Shown: in pieces, positions 54,400-63,753 of the stretch | Numbering within the stretch: position 1 is the first letter of the stretch | Layout: each line of letters starts with the position of its first letter | From: Segetibacter sp. | GTDB taxonomy: Bacteria > Bacteroidota > Bacteroidia > Chitinophagales > Chitinophagaceae | Assembly (NCBI GenBank): GCA_028288485.1 | Contig: JAQBNO010000142.1 | Location: 38,184 to 102,183 of the forward strand | Length of the DNA stretch: 64,000 nucleotides | Reading direction: 5' to 3' | Program-made: the position numbers and the translations under genes | The notes under the pieces: model-generated | The model's database searches: none | Seen by the model: only the letters and a program-made list of their open reading frames with translations | What the model was told of the DNA's origin: nothing

Positions 54400-55635
54400 C
54401 TATGCTACTTTAAGCATACTCATTTTGCTCTTTCCAAATTGTCTTTCGGCATATTCAAGTGTTACGTGTAATGCCTTTTGGCCGGAACTGGGAAGCTCAT
54501 ACATTGCTTCAGTTAAGATGCTTTCGCAAATACTTCTTAAGCCGCGGGCCCCCAGTTTGTATTCCATGGCTTTGGTAACCATAAAATCGTAGACGTCGTT
54601 ATCAATGGTGAGTGTAATACCCTCGATCTCGAACAAACGGTTGTATTGTTTAATAATGCTGTTCTTAGGTTCGGTTAAGATTGCTCTTAAGGTTTCAGCA
54701 TCTAACGGATTTAAATAAGTAACTACAGGTAAACGACCAAGCAACTCAGGTATTAACCCGAACGCTTTTAAATCCTGGGCATTGATGAACTGCAATAAGT
54801 TCTTCCGCTGGTAGTCCTGTAATTGTTTGTTTACATTAAAGCCGATTGCGTTAGTATTAACCCTGCGGGCTATTACTTTGTCAATTCCGTCAAAAGCACC
54901 TCCGCAAATGAATAAGATATTTTGCGTATTTACCTTAATCATTTTTTGTTCGGGATGCTTACGGCCTCCCTGTGGTGGAACCAGTACTTCAGTTCCTTCC
55001 AGCATTTTCAATAATCCCTGTTGAACACCTTCACCACTTACATCGCGGGTTATAGAAGGGTTGTCTCCTTTACGGGCTATTTTATCAATTTCATCGATAT
55101 ATACTATTCCGCGTTCTGCTGAATTAACATCATAGTTGCAGTTTTGAAGCAGGCGGGTTAACATGCTTTCGACATCTTCACCAACATATCCCGCTTCAGT
55201 AAATACTGTGGCATCGACAATAGCAAACGGAACATTTAAGAGCCGGGCAATAGTTTTGGCCAGTAAAGTTTTACCGGTACCTGTTTCGCCAACCATTATT
55301 ATATTGCTCTTGTCAATTTCTATATCAGATTCAGTCTGCCTGTACTGTAACCGCTTATAATGGTTGTAAACTGCTACTGCCAAAACTTTTTTAGCATCAT
55401 CCTGACCGATAATATACTCATCCATGAACTTCTTTATTTCAGTAGGCTTACGAACAGTAAGCTTAAAAGAAGCTGGTTGAGATTCCGTTTTTAATTGTAA
55501 TTCCTGCGCAATAATTTCCTGGGCATGTTCTACGCAGTTTTCGCAGATATGACCATCCTGGCCGGCAATGAGTATTTTTACTTCATCGCGGCTTCTTCCA
55601 CAGAAAGAACAGTGTAAATGACTTTGTTTAGGCAT
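54400..55635 (-). CDS. clpX: ATP-dependent Clp protease ATP-binding subunit ClpX
   Basis: 411 residues. N-terminal zinc-binding domain with CSFCGRS and ICENC, Walker [12 protein letters not shown], pore loop GYVGEDVE, Walker [12 protein letters not shown], sensor 2 GARGLRS. It unfolds substrates for the ClpP chamber. Lies downstream of two clpP genes, each separated by a hairpin. Confidence 0.96.
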   Translation of the reverse strand: MPKQSHLHCSFCGRSRDEVKILIAGQDGHICENCVEHAQEIIAQELQLKTESQPASFKLTVRKPTEIKKFMDEYIIGQDDAKKVLAVAVYNHYKRLQYRQTESDIEIDKSNIIMVGETGTGKTLLAKTIARLLNVPFAIVDATVFTEAGYVGEDVESMLTRLLQNCNYDVNSAERGIVYIDEIDKIARKGDNPSITRDVSGEGVQQGLLKMLEGTEVLVPPQGGRKHPEQKMIKVNTQNILFICGGAFDGIDKVIARRVNTNAIGFNVNKQLQDYQRKNLLQFINAQDLKAFGLIPELLGRLPVVTYLNPLDAETLRAILTEPKNSIIKQYNRLFEIEGITLTIDNDVYDFMVTKAMEYKLGARGLRSICESILTEAMYELPSSGQKALHVTLEYAERQFGKSKMSMLKVA

Positions 55636-55721
55636 ACAATAAAATTATCTGTTCATAGGTGTTTTGAAAAGCGGGGGTGGTAAATGAGGTAAAATTTCCT
55701 ACGAAAGACTACACAAAAGTA

Positions 55722-55772
55722 CAAAAAACCGCTACTAAATAAGCCTTAATATTCAGCTTATAAGAGTAGCGG
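55722..55772 (-). terminator. Terminator after the second clpP
   Basis: CCGCTACT / AGTAGCGG with inner ATAAGC / GCTTAT pairing and a T-run on the minus strand (A-run 55722-55727). Confidence 0.8.
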
Positions 55773-55792
55773 CGGTAATTTAACAAAAATAT

Positions 55793-56428
55793 CTACAGCT
55801 TTTCTAATATGGTGTCTACGATACCATATTCTACAGCTTCCTTAGCATCCATCCAGTAGTCCCGGTCGAAATCTTTCATGATTTGCTCAAATGACTTACC
55901 GCAATTCTCCGCTAGTATTCTTGCACCTAGTTCTTTTGTTTTTTGGGTTTGGATGGCTTGTATTTCAAGGTCTGCGCTTGTTCCCTGGAAGTAGCCGCCA
56001 AGGCTTGGCTGATGTATCATCACTTCTCCGTGAGGGAAAATGGAGCGTTTTCCCTTTTCTCCAACACTCAATAAGATCGAGCCCATGCTAGCTGCAAGCC
56101 CCATGCAAATGGTACTTACAGGAGAACTTATCATTTTAATAGTATCATAAATAACCATGCCGCTTGTAACCACTCCGCCAGGACTATTGATATACAATTT
56201 TATTTCCTGTCCGGGCTTATCACTTTCCAACAATAGTAGCTTGCTCACAACATCTTTTGCGCTCTTGTCTTCAACCACTCCCCACAGGTAGACAGCTCTT
56301 TTTTCAAAAAATTGCTTTTCAATCTTTTTAGCTAATAACTTACTTTCGGGAGATTGTGGTTCGTCCTTCGGTTTTTCTTCTTCATCGTCCATCCTAAAAG
56401 GATTGACGATATATTTTGATGTAATCAT
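55793..56428 (-). CDS. clpP: ClpP protease subunit, paralogue 2
   Basis: 211 residues. Catalytic Ser in GLAASMGSILL, His in VMIHQPSLGG, Asp in DFDRDYWM. An acidic N-terminal stretch of ~30 residues (DDEEEKPKDEPQSPESK) is unlike classical ClpP and may affect axial loops. Forms the degradation chamber, possibly as a mixed ring with the adjacent paralogue. Confidence 0.93.
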   Translation of the reverse strand: MITSKYIVNPFRMDDEEEKPKDEPQSPESKLLAKKIEKQFFEKRAVYLWGVVEDKSAKDVVSKLLLLESDKPGQEIKLYINSPGGVVTSGMVIYDTIKMISSPVSTICMGLAASMGSILLSVGEKGKRSIFPHGEVMIHQPSLGGYFQGTSADLEIQAIQTQKTKELGARILAENCGKSFEQIMKDFDRDYWMDAKEAVEYGIVDTILEKL

Positions 56429-56564
56429 TGTGTTGATAGAATTTTTTTAAATGTTATCAGTAGCGAATGATCAATGGCCAATGGTTAAAAGTTGTTGATT
56501 TTCTCGGCTGATGTTTTACTTCTTCTTTTAATATTCACCATTGCCCATTGCCTGTTGACTTCTC

Positions 56565-57257
56565 TTAATCCTTATTTTGTTTCCGGGGATTGATAAGTAA
56601 TACTTCGTCAACCAATCCGTAGGCTTTTGCTTCTTCTGCACTCATCCAGAAATCTCTGTCGCTGTCTTTAGCCACCTCTTCAGAGGTTCTGCCAGTGTGG
56701 AAAGCAATAATCTCGTAGAGTTCTTTCTTGATTTTCTTAATCTCGTTAACGGTAATTAAGATATCACTTGCCTGTCCGCCAATTCCACCGCTGGGCTGGT
56801 GCATCATTACACGGCTATGTTTTAATGCAGTACGTTTACCTTTTACACCAGCACACATTAGAACTGCTCCCATGCTTGCAGCTATACCTGTACAGATTGT
56901 AGATACGTCGGGTCCTATAAATTGCATGGTGTCATATATTCCTAAGCCTGCATATACACTTCCTCCGGGACTGTTGATATACATTTGAATGTCGCGGCTT
57001 CGATCAGTACTTTCAAGAAAAAGCAACTGAGCAGTAACTATATTAGCTACATAATCATTAATGCCTTCGCCTAAAAATATAATTCGGTCCATCATAAGAC
57101 GGCTGAATACGTCCATACTGGCAACATTTAACGGCCTTTCTTCAATTATATATGGGGTAAGATTCGTTACCTGGTGTTGCTGAAAGTTATGAAGAGTGGC
57201 ACTGCTGATGCCCTTGTCTTTTACAGCATATTTTTCAAATTCTTTTCCAAAATTCAT
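56565..57257 (-). CDS. clpP: ClpP protease subunit, paralogue 1
   Basis: 230 residues. Ser in GIAASMGAVLM, His in VMMHQPSGGIG, Asp in DSDRDFWM. Closest in order to the trigger factor gene. Two tandem clpP genes before clpX suggest a heteromeric ClpP1P2-type protease (inference). Confidence 0.93.
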   Translation of the reverse strand: MNFGKEFEKYAVKDKGISSATLHNFQQHQVTNLTPYIIEERPLNVASMDVFSRLMMDRIIFLGEGINDYVANIVTAQLLFLESTDRSRDIQMYINSPGGSVYAGLGIYDTMQFIGPDVSTICTGIAASMGAVLMCAGVKGKRTALKHSRVMMHQPSGGIGGQASDILITVNEIKKIKKELYEIIAFHTGRTSEEVAKDSDRDFWMSAEEAKAYGLVDEVLLINPRKQNKD

Positions 57258-57409
57258 TTATTCTAATTTATTGAAGTGAAGATAAGAGTTGTTAATTAAT
57301 TGTTCAGGCTATAGTTCAAATACTATGCGAAACACGAATTGCGACAAAATAGCACATTCCTCACAATGTTGTTGAATTTAAGAACCTGTTTTTATGGAAG
57401 GTATTATGC

Positions 57410-57442
57410 AAAAAAATAAGGCCAGACTTCGCCTGACCTTAT
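57410..57442 (-). terminator. Terminator after tig
   Basis: ATAAGG-t-CAG / CTG-g-CCTTAT stem, then TTTTTTT on the minus strand, 20 bp after the tig stop. Confidence 0.88.
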
Positions 57443-57461
57443 CCGTTATCATTTTATTGCT

Positions 57462-58826
57462 TTAATGGCTGTGATTATGCTGCATTGCTGCTAATTCTTC
57501 AGCGGTTACCACATCTTCAACCACATTCACCTGCTGTTCTAATATATCAAACAGTTTGCTCGTTTGTAGCTGGTAATAAGTGTTTTCAATAAATTTTTTG
57601 TCCTTCAACATACTGTCTGCATAGCTATCTAACCAGGGAGCTTCTTCTCCACCAAGCTGATTACCCATATAACCCATTATCTGTTGTTTCGCAAAGTCTT
57701 TAATCTCTGCTGGATCAACGCTGATTTGGTGCTCGTTGGTTAGCTGGGTGGTAATTAAAGTCCACTTTAAAGAGTTGGCAAAATTTGGATATTCTTTTTC
57801 TGCCTCTTCGGCAGTTTTTGGTTGTTCCTGCCCTTCTTTGATCCAGCGCTTCAGGAAGCTTTCGGGAAAATCAATATGAGTATGATCAACTAATTGATGA
57901 TAAATCTGGTCGTGTAACTGGTTTCTTGTTTGCCCGTCCCATTGACTTTCAATTGTCTCCTTTACTGCCTTACGAAAATCATCTTCATTCGCTATGTTTT
58001 TCCCTGGGAAAGCCTGGGCAAAAAATTCTTCATTCAATTCAGGCTTTTCAACCAGGCCAACTTTAGTGATTGTCATTTTAAAAAACTTACCGGCTGCACC
58101 TTCTTCATTTACGGCAATACCTAAATCGCTTGTTATCCATTCTCTTTCTTTTTCGTCAAAGGCCGTATTTAGTTGCAAAACAAGGGTATCATCTTTTTTC
58201 TTTCCCATCAACTGACCACGGAAGCCTTCGCTGAAATATTTCACCAGTACGGAATTTCCCTTGTTTATTCCGCCTTCAACCTCATTTCCTTCAATGTCGC
58301 TTTCTGCAAAAGTTACATTCAGTACATTTTCTTCCGTCGTTACTTCTTCCGGATCAGTCATTTTACCATGACGGATCTTTAACTTTTCAATCTCTTCATC
58401 AATCATCGAATCCGTTACTTCAACTTTATGACGGGTAACAGTTATATTTTTGACATTGAGATCAATAGCCGGTTTAAGGCCGACTTCAAAAGCAAATGCA
58501 TAGTCGGCAGGGTTATTCATATTTACCTGCCGCGCGTCAGTTTCCAGAGGCAAGGGCTGAGCAAAAATTTCAAGCTTCTCCTCCTGCATATATTTGTTCA
58601 GTTCTTTTTCAACTGTTCGCAGCACTTCTTCAGTAAACACCCCGCTTCCGTACATTTTCTTTACCATACTTGTTGGCACCATTCCTTTACGAAAGCCTGG
58701 AATATTTGCCGTCTTTGCATATTTTTTTATCGATTGCTCAAAAGCAGGCAGGTAATCTTCTTTAGACAGCTTAACGGTTAGTTTATCATTAAGCACACCA
58801 ATATTCTCTCTTGAAACAGTAGCCAT
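57462..58826 (-). CDS. tig: Trigger factor, ribosome-associated chaperone
   Basis: 454 residues. The ribosome-docking loop is GFRKGMVP near residue 42, equivalent to GFRxGKxP. An atypical FKBP-like domain follows at about 150-250, then the long helical C-terminal cradle and a His-rich end (MQHNHSH). It binds nascent chains at the tunnel exit. First gene of the tig-clpP-clpP-clpX run. Confidence 0.93.
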   Translation of the reverse strand: MATVSRENIGVLNDKLTVKLSKEDYLPAFEQSIKKYAKTANIPGFRKGMVPTSMVKKMYGSGVFTEEVLRTVEKELNKYMQEEKLEIFAQPLPLETDARQVNMNNPADYAFAFEVGLKPAIDLNVKNITVTRHKVEVTDSMIDEEIEKLKIRHGKMTDPEEVTTEENVLNVTFAESDIEGNEVEGGINKGNSVLVKYFSEGFRGQLMGKKKDDTLVLQLNTAFDEKEREWITSDLGIAVNEEGAAGKFFKMTITKVGLVEKPELNEEFFAQAFPGKNIANEDDFRKAVKETIESQWDGQTRNQLHDQIYHQLVDHTHIDFPESFLKRWIKEGQEQPKTAEEAEKEYPNFANSLKWTLITTQLTNEHQISVDPAEIKDFAKQQIMGYMGNQLGGEEAPWLDSYADSMLKDKKFIENTYYQLQTSKLFDILEQQVNVVEDVVTAEELAAMQHNHSH

Positions 58827-59315
58827 ACTATTTTATTTAAGTAAATTTTTTAAAAAGGTTTTCCAACAACCTGAGCAGCTTGTTGAAATTTTCGGGCTGC
58901 AAAGGTAGGTTGTAGTGTCGAATAATTTCACACATTATAATTTTTACCGTTTTTAAAATAACTACTCTTATATCATCTGCGTATCATTGATAATTAGTAG
59001 GCGAATATTAACTTTAAAACCTAAGGCGTGCTTTTATCGAAATTTCGTAGGTAAATGTAGGAGTGAGTGAACAAAACAATTTCTTTATTAATCCATGCTT
59101 TTATAAAAGCTTTTTGTAAGTGTCAACCCTTTGATATAGCGATGTTTTGAAGCACGGGTTTAATTAAAAGCCTGACAAAATAAAGAGTGGAAGCCGTTAT
59201 AACTCTTGATCATATGCCTCCTGGTTATGGGGTACAAGGATTTAAAGTACCGGAATACATGCTCTAATAACAGAAACTCGCCGCAGTAGAAAAATTGGTC
59301 GGGGGTTAAGGAAAT
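58827..59315. other. Intergenic stretch tig to tRNA
   Basis: About 490 bp, no gene or repeat core found. A faint GTACAAGGATTTAAAGTACC near 59230 may be a lost repeat head. Confidence 0.4.
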
Positions 59316-59346
59316 AAAAAACGGGGCTTTCAAGAGAAAGCCCCGG
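59316..59346 (-). terminator. Terminator after tRNA-Leu
   Basis: CGGGGCTTTC / GAAAGCCCCG stem with loop TCTT, then T-run on the minus strand, directly after the tRNA 3' end. Confidence 0.92.
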
Positions 59347-59349
59347 AGG

Positions 59350-59431
59350 TGCGGATGATAGGGGTCGAACCTACATGCCTTGCGGCGCTAGATCCTAAGT
59401 CTAGTGCGTCTGCCAATTTCGCCACATCCGC
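59350..59431 (-). tRNA. tRNA-Leu (anticodon UAG)
   Basis: 82-nt class II tRNA on the minus strand. Acceptor GCGGATG pairs with CATCCGC plus discriminator A. Anticodon stem CTAGA / TCTAG with loop CTTAGGA, so anticodon TAG (reads CUN). Long variable arm GCGCCGCAAGGCAT, T arm TAGGTTCGACCCCTA. The CCA is not encoded. Confidence 0.96.
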
Positions 59432-59533
59432 AGGGGGTGCAAATGTAGGGGTTTTAGCAAAAACAAAAAACAGTATCAGTGAAAATTTTCAAAAAGCTTG
59501 AAATACTCATTTAAACAAAACCCAACAATCACA

Positions 59534-60898
59534 TTAAAAGCCGGAAGGGTAAGTATCAGGCGGTTCTCTGCGTGCAGAAGTACCGAGTGGATGCAATGCA
59601 CTCGTTTGATCGATAAAAACAAAGGCATCATATCTTTTGGGAATAATTGAAGGGACATAATTTCCCTGCTCCTGGTTTGGATTGTATACGACACCGATTG
59701 CGCGGTGACCTATCGATTGCTGCAACGAAGGAATGTCCTTTATTTCTTTTGAAAGGATAATTTTATTTGAAGGACTGATAGCATGCAAAGCTCCCTCCCA
59801 ACTATTTGCAGGTGCAGGCGGTACATTCATTCTTTGTATCGTACCACCCCAGTTTCCCGATGCTATTACTGTTCCCTGGTAAGAACCAAAACCTACTGCA
59901 AATACATTTTCCTGGCCAAACTCTTCTCTTGCCAACTGGCCGACGTTCACCATTCCTTGCGCTGCCATATCTGTATAGCGGGCATCGCCCACATGGGTAT
60001 TATGTTCCCACACGATGATTTTTGAGCCCGGTCCATGAAATTCCAGTAACCGCCGAATCGTTTGTGCCATGTGCCTATCCCTGATATTCCAGGAGTCTTC
60101 ATAGCTGGTTACCGAACTTCTGTAATAATTTTCAGCGTTTAAAGCTACCAAAGCATTCTGTTGCATTACAAAATGTGCCTCGTTTTTAGCTGTCCCATTA
60201 CCTGTTATTCCGGTTATGGCCTTCCACAGGTTAGTAGTTTGTACACGACAGTTAGCCGAAGCATTTGCTACGGCATAACCGTAATCCTGGGCATCGGAGC
60301 TGAAGGGCTGAAAACATTGTCGTACTCCTTGTGCTGCATTTATTACAGAAGAATCGGCTCCCTGCAGGTAAGGCATCAGTTCGGTTGTTGACTCCCACAA
60401 ACAATAAACGTCAAGACCATAAAAGCCAACTTTATCGCCAGCCGGTTTACTTTGGTTGTAATTGTTCATCCACGTTACCAACGATGCCATTTCATAATTG
60501 CCCCACATCCACGTTGGCCACCTGTCGTATTGTTTCAAAACATTTACGGCGGCAAAACTATCCTGCCGCGGCCCTTTAATAAAGTTATTTACCCTATACG
60601 AGTCTGCCCATTCGCCTTCTACAGCAATAAAATCAAACCCCTTCTCCTGCATCAGTCTTTTTGAGATAGCTGATCTCCATTGATAATATTCCGCAGTGCC
60701 ATGCGAAGCTTCGCCTAATAATACAATTCGTGAATTACCGATTTGTTGTAACAGAACATCAAGATCCTGCTCGCTATTCAACCTGTGGCTTACAATGTTT
60801 TCAGAAACGATCGAGTTTCGCAGATCCTGTTTTTTACAACTAAATGCTACAATACAAGCAATTAGTATTGCCCAACTTTTTCCTGGTGCACTTTTCAT
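59534..60898 (-). CDS. Erythromycin esterase-like lipoprotein
   Basis: 454 residues. Signal peptide with lipobox-type Cys (ACIVAFSC, residue 21), so probably membrane-anchored and exported. The family catalytic residues lie in VLLGEASHGTAEYYQ, AVEGEWADSYRVN and VWEHNTHVGDARY (His). The EreA/EreB family hydrolyses macrolide lactones, but most members, including this type with a signal peptide, have unknown substrates and should not be read as resistance genes. Single gene. Confidence 0.87.
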   Translation of the reverse strand: MKSAPGKSWAILIACIVAFSCKKQDLRNSIVSENIVSHRLNSEQDLDVLLQQIGNSRIVLLGEASHGTAEYYQWRSAISKRLMQEKGFDFIAVEGEWADSYRVNNFIKGPRQDSFAAVNVLKQYDRWPTWMWGNYEMASLVTWMNNYNQSKPAGDKVGFYGLDVYCLWESTTELMPYLQGADSSVINAAQGVRQCFQPFSSDAQDYGYAVANASANCRVQTTNLWKAITGITGNGTAKNEAHFVMQQNALVALNAENYYRSSVTSYEDSWNIRDRHMAQTIRRLLEFHGPGSKIIVWEHNTHVGDARYTDMAAQGMVNVGQLAREEFGQENVFAVGFGSYQGTVIASGNWGGTIQRMNVPPAPANSWEGALHAISPSNKIILSKEIKDIPSLQQSIGHRAIGVVYNPNQEQGNYVPSIIPKRYDAFVFIDQTSALHPLGTSARREPPDTYPSGF

Positions 60899-60990
60899 AA
60901 TTCCTCAATTAGGTTCTTGTTGTTCTTCATTAGCAGAACAAATAAAAAGCCGTTTCCTTTTTTGCCGGATAAGATCGTCATTGAGGTGTT

Positions 60991-61049
60991 CTTTTTATTA
61001 CCGGCGTCGGTTTTCATGGCGTCATCGTTGCGTCGCAATCCGTTCATCT
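60991..61049 (-). repeat. Dispersed intergenic element, copy 21
   Basis: Reverse copy: CTTTTTATTACCGGCGTCGG, CGTCATCGTTGCGTCGCAAT, CCGTTCATC. Same CCGTTCATC head subtype as copies 1 and 7. Confidence 0.88.
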
Positions 61050-61329
61050 TGCGTCACTTGTTTCGACTTCAGCTTCCGGTACAAACAACTTTAATTAATT
61101 GCAACAGCTTCTACTGCTAACAGGAAGTGTGGAGAATGAAGGAGGATAAACAGGAGAAAATATTCAACATAATTTTTCGCCCTTTTGCCGTTGTTGTCGA
61201 TTACAGCGTTAAGATGATATAAAGGAGTAGTTTCGGCTGCCCTCGCGGTGGCTGGTCAGCTGGCGGAACAACGGCAGAGTTCGAGATGCGACCACAGCTG
61301 GCATAAGCCGATCAATAAAAAATGGAAAA

Positions 61330-61387
61330 GTACAAGTGAGTGACACAACGATGTCGAATAACGAATCGATAGTTTGCCCAATAAAAA
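61330..61387 (+). repeat. Dispersed intergenic element, copy 22 (GTGACAC type)
   Basis: Forward copy: GTACAAGTGAGTGACACAAC, GATGTCGAATAACG, TTTGCCCAATAAAAA. Tail 89 bp from the saccharopine-dehydrogenase-like gene end. Confidence 0.87.
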
Positions 61388-61476
61388 TTCGTGATCGTCC
61401 CGACTTTCCTACTAATTACGTACACCTGTTAAAACAGGAGAATTACCAGAACGCGCCGGGGCTAAGTAAAGAGTAA

Positions 61477-62553
61477 TTATTCAACTATTTCTCTCTTCAC
61501 CCCGGGTATTTCCATCACCAGGTCTTCTCCATAAACGCCTGCAGGCGTTTGGTAGCCTGTTGAAAATTGCCCCTGTAATATTTTTTGTGTAATAAGTAAA
61601 GTACTATCGGCGGTTAATGTATAGGCATCTGGGGCGCTTAGTCTTGCGGTCGCTTTCTTGCCTGCATTATTGGTAGCCTGGCCCCACACAAGGCTTTTTG
61701 ATTTATGTCGCCTTGTATCGTCAAGCCCGGGCGCCTTGTTATCAATGATCTTTTGAACCAGGCGCCGCATTAATGAAGTTCGAAGCAATGGATTAAACAA
61801 GCCCTGGAATTTTAAGAGTTGATGTACTGCTTTTGGCATTGCTGTATACGATTCAATGTCGGGAATACCTGTGGTAACATAAGCTGTAAATATGTCTCCC
61901 CACGGCAAGCTCATCACAAATAATTTTTTTTCACCTCCCGATCCATCAGCAAAATCAACCCACATTCCTTTTTGCCCCAACGGTACAGGTACTATTTTGC
62001 CACCCTTTCTCTCAGCACCTGGTTCGCCCATTTTGAAAATGCTTGTTGTTGCTGTACCGTGCGATAATCCGCCACCAGGAGTGGCAAAAGCTATTTTAAG
62101 TGCGGTAGCATCGGGTAGTAATTTTTGCAGGAACAAGGCCATACAATCTGTAGGCACCACATCAAAGCCTACGCCCGACATAATCATTATGCCGGCTTGC
62201 TTTGCTGCTTCATCGTAATTCTGCAGCATCTGAAACACATCAAGGTCTCCGTTAATGTCGGTATAGTGCGTTCCTGTTTTTAGGCAGGCATCTATCATTG
62301 GTTTTGCCGTAATGTGAAAAGGTCCGGCAGCATGCACCACCACTTCAACTTCCTGCAGTGCAGCTATTAAAGCGGCCTGATCGTCAAGTTTAATAACTTT
62401 ATAAGGTAATTTAAGTTTTTCCGCTAAGGGAATCAATGCTTCTTTACGACGGCCGGCTAAAATGGGCTGCAGGTTGTACTTATTTGCATACCGCGCTATT
62501 AATTCACCTGTATAACCATTAGCTCCATAGAGTAGAAAGTGGTTGTTTTGCAT
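61477..62553 (-). CDS. Saccharopine dehydrogenase-like NAD(P)-binding protein
   Basis: Start placed at ATG 62553 (MQNNHFLLYGANGYTGELIA); a longer frame adds 6 residues. 358 residues, Rossmann fold with GANGYTGE, then VVHAAGPFHITAKPMIDACL, HYTDINGDLDVFQ and a C-terminal half with GGGLSHGTATTS typical of the trans-acting enoyl reductase / saccharopine dehydrogenase-like group. Probably a cytosolic reductase acting on a lipid or amino-acid-derived substrate; the precise reaction is unknown. Confidence 0.87.
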   Translation of the reverse strand: MQNNHFLLYGANGYTGELIARYANKYNLQPILAGRRKEALIPLAEKLKLPYKVIKLDDQAALIAALQEVEVVVHAAGPFHITAKPMIDACLKTGTHYTDINGDLDVFQMLQNYDEAAKQAGIMIMSGVGFDVVPTDCMALFLQKLLPDATALKIAFATPGGGLSHGTATTSIFKMGEPGAERKGGKIVPVPLGQKGMWVDFADGSGGEKKLFVMSLPWGDIFTAYVTTGIPDIESYTAMPKAVHQLLKFQGLFNPLLRTSLMRRLVQKIIDNKAPGLDDTRRHKSKSLVWGQATNNAGKKATARLSAPDAYTLTADSTLLITQKILQGQFSTGYQTPAGVYGEDLVMEIPGVKREIVE

Positions 62554-62828
62554 GGCGAAATGTACAAACAAAATTGTAACAGGCTTTAATTGGGTTATGA
62601 AAAGTGAAAAGTGAAGCCTGGAACCTGAAAGAAAGTCGCGGCATTCGCGTTTGACCTTACACTTTTAACTGCCTAAATGTTATAAAATTTGTATTTTATA
62701 TTCATTAGTTGCTTCTTGTCTTTTAATATTAAATTGCTTCCATAGTTTTAATTCTCATTATTGAGAATACTACCCGGGAAATTTCTCCGTTTTAAAAGAA
62801 GGATAACGAAGATTAAATTCGTTCATGT

Positions 62829-63578
62829 ATGAAAAAAAAATTACTGCTTATTGCTATTTTGTTCCAGCTTAAGCAGCTTTACGCGCAGCAAACTCCGGTT
62901 AATCCATTAGACCATATTGGAGATACTGTTACTATTTCGGGAAAAATATATGGGGGATCGTTCCTCGTTAACGTAAGAACCAGGCCAACCTTTCTAAATC
63001 TTTGGGACTCTGTTCCCAACCACCGCCTGATGATCCGTATTGAGCCTGGCGACCGTGACAAATTTCCTTCAGCGCCTGAAAAGTTTTACCTGCATAAGAA
63101 TATAAGTATAACCGGTGTTTTGGATAATTATAAGGGGTCAGCACTTATTAAAATTTCTGATCCTGCAGCCATTAAAATTCAACAACCGGTGTTTGATACA
63201 GTGGTACTTACAAACACAATCCTAAAAAATAAATTTGTACCAGGTGAAACAGGTGCAGACAAAGGACAACAGTTGCAGAAGATAACCACTGATACCGTAC
63301 TTCAATCTGCATGGATCAATGGTGTTGCCAATAGATCCTCCTTTGAGCAATCATCTAAAAATGTAAGAATTGTTCAAAAGAAGATCCCCTTGTCTGTCGC
63401 ACCTGGTAATGATGCTCCTGTTATAGGAGAACTGGAGCCTGGAATTGTTGTGGCTATTCTGCTGAAATCAAGGAAATGGAGTTATATAGCAGTAAGAAAA
63501 CCAGATGGAACCAGCAGCGTGTTTGGCTTTATAAAGAATCGCCGGTTAAAACATCTTAAAAAGGAAAAGGGAAATTAG
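62829..63578 (+). CDS. Secreted protein with OB-like and SH3-like domains
   Basis: 249 residues with a signal peptide (LLLIAILFQLKQLYAQ). Residues about 25-115 (GDTVTISGKIYGG … ISITGVLDNYKGSALIKISD) form a beta barrel like OB nucleic-acid-binding folds. After a linker, a bacterial SH3 domain follows at about 180-245 (KIPLSVAPGNDAPVIGELEPG … WSYIAV). Probable envelope protein, role unknown. Confidence 0.78.
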   Translation: MKKKLLLIAILFQLKQLYAQQTPVNPLDHIGDTVTISGKIYGGSFLVNVRTRPTFLNLWDSVPNHRLMIRIEPGDRDKFPSAPEKFYLHKNISITGVLDNYKGSALIKISDPAAIKIQQPVFDTVVLTNTILKNKFVPGETGADKGQQLQKITTDTVLQSAWINGVANRSSFEQSSKNVRIVQKKIPLSVAPGNDAPVIGELEPGIVVAILLKSRKWSYIAVRKPDGTSSVFGFIKNRRLKHLKKEKGN

Positions 63579-63629
63579 GGGCCCGGCGCAATCACTTCAA
63601 TCATCATTGTTGCGTCGCACTCCTGTACT
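63577..63629 (-). repeat. Dispersed intergenic element, copy 23
   Basis: Reverse copy touching the stop of the SH3 gene: GGGGCCCGGCGC, CATCATTGTTGCGTCGCAC, TCCTGTAC. No T-run; the tail is replaced by the gene end. Confidence 0.85.
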
Positions 63630-63753
63630 TTTTTTACCTCCCCCGGTTTTTTAAGCTTTTATATCTCGTCAATCGGGTTTGGGAGAGCGAGAAGATCCTA
63701 AACTTTAACCGGTTATTATGATCGGTTACGTTATTTTCATCACTCGAAAATAT

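Larger units (their letters stand above)
60899..61476. other. Intergenic stretch with two repeat copies
   Basis: No gene; the plus frame at 60696-61094 is the complement of the esterase gene and a repeat. It contains copies 21 and 22 head-to-head and a GC-rich stretch at 61240-61310 (GCTGGTCAGCTGGCGGAAC). Confidence 0.5.

Noticed and set aside
59534..60898. Macrolide resistance gene
   Set aside because: The esterase family is broad, the protein has a lipoprotein signal and no mobile-element context; resistance cannot be claimed from sequence.
2503..63629. CRISPR array made by the repeated GTGCGACGCAACG core
   Set aside because: Copies are kilobases apart on both strands, with no regular spacers and no cas genes.
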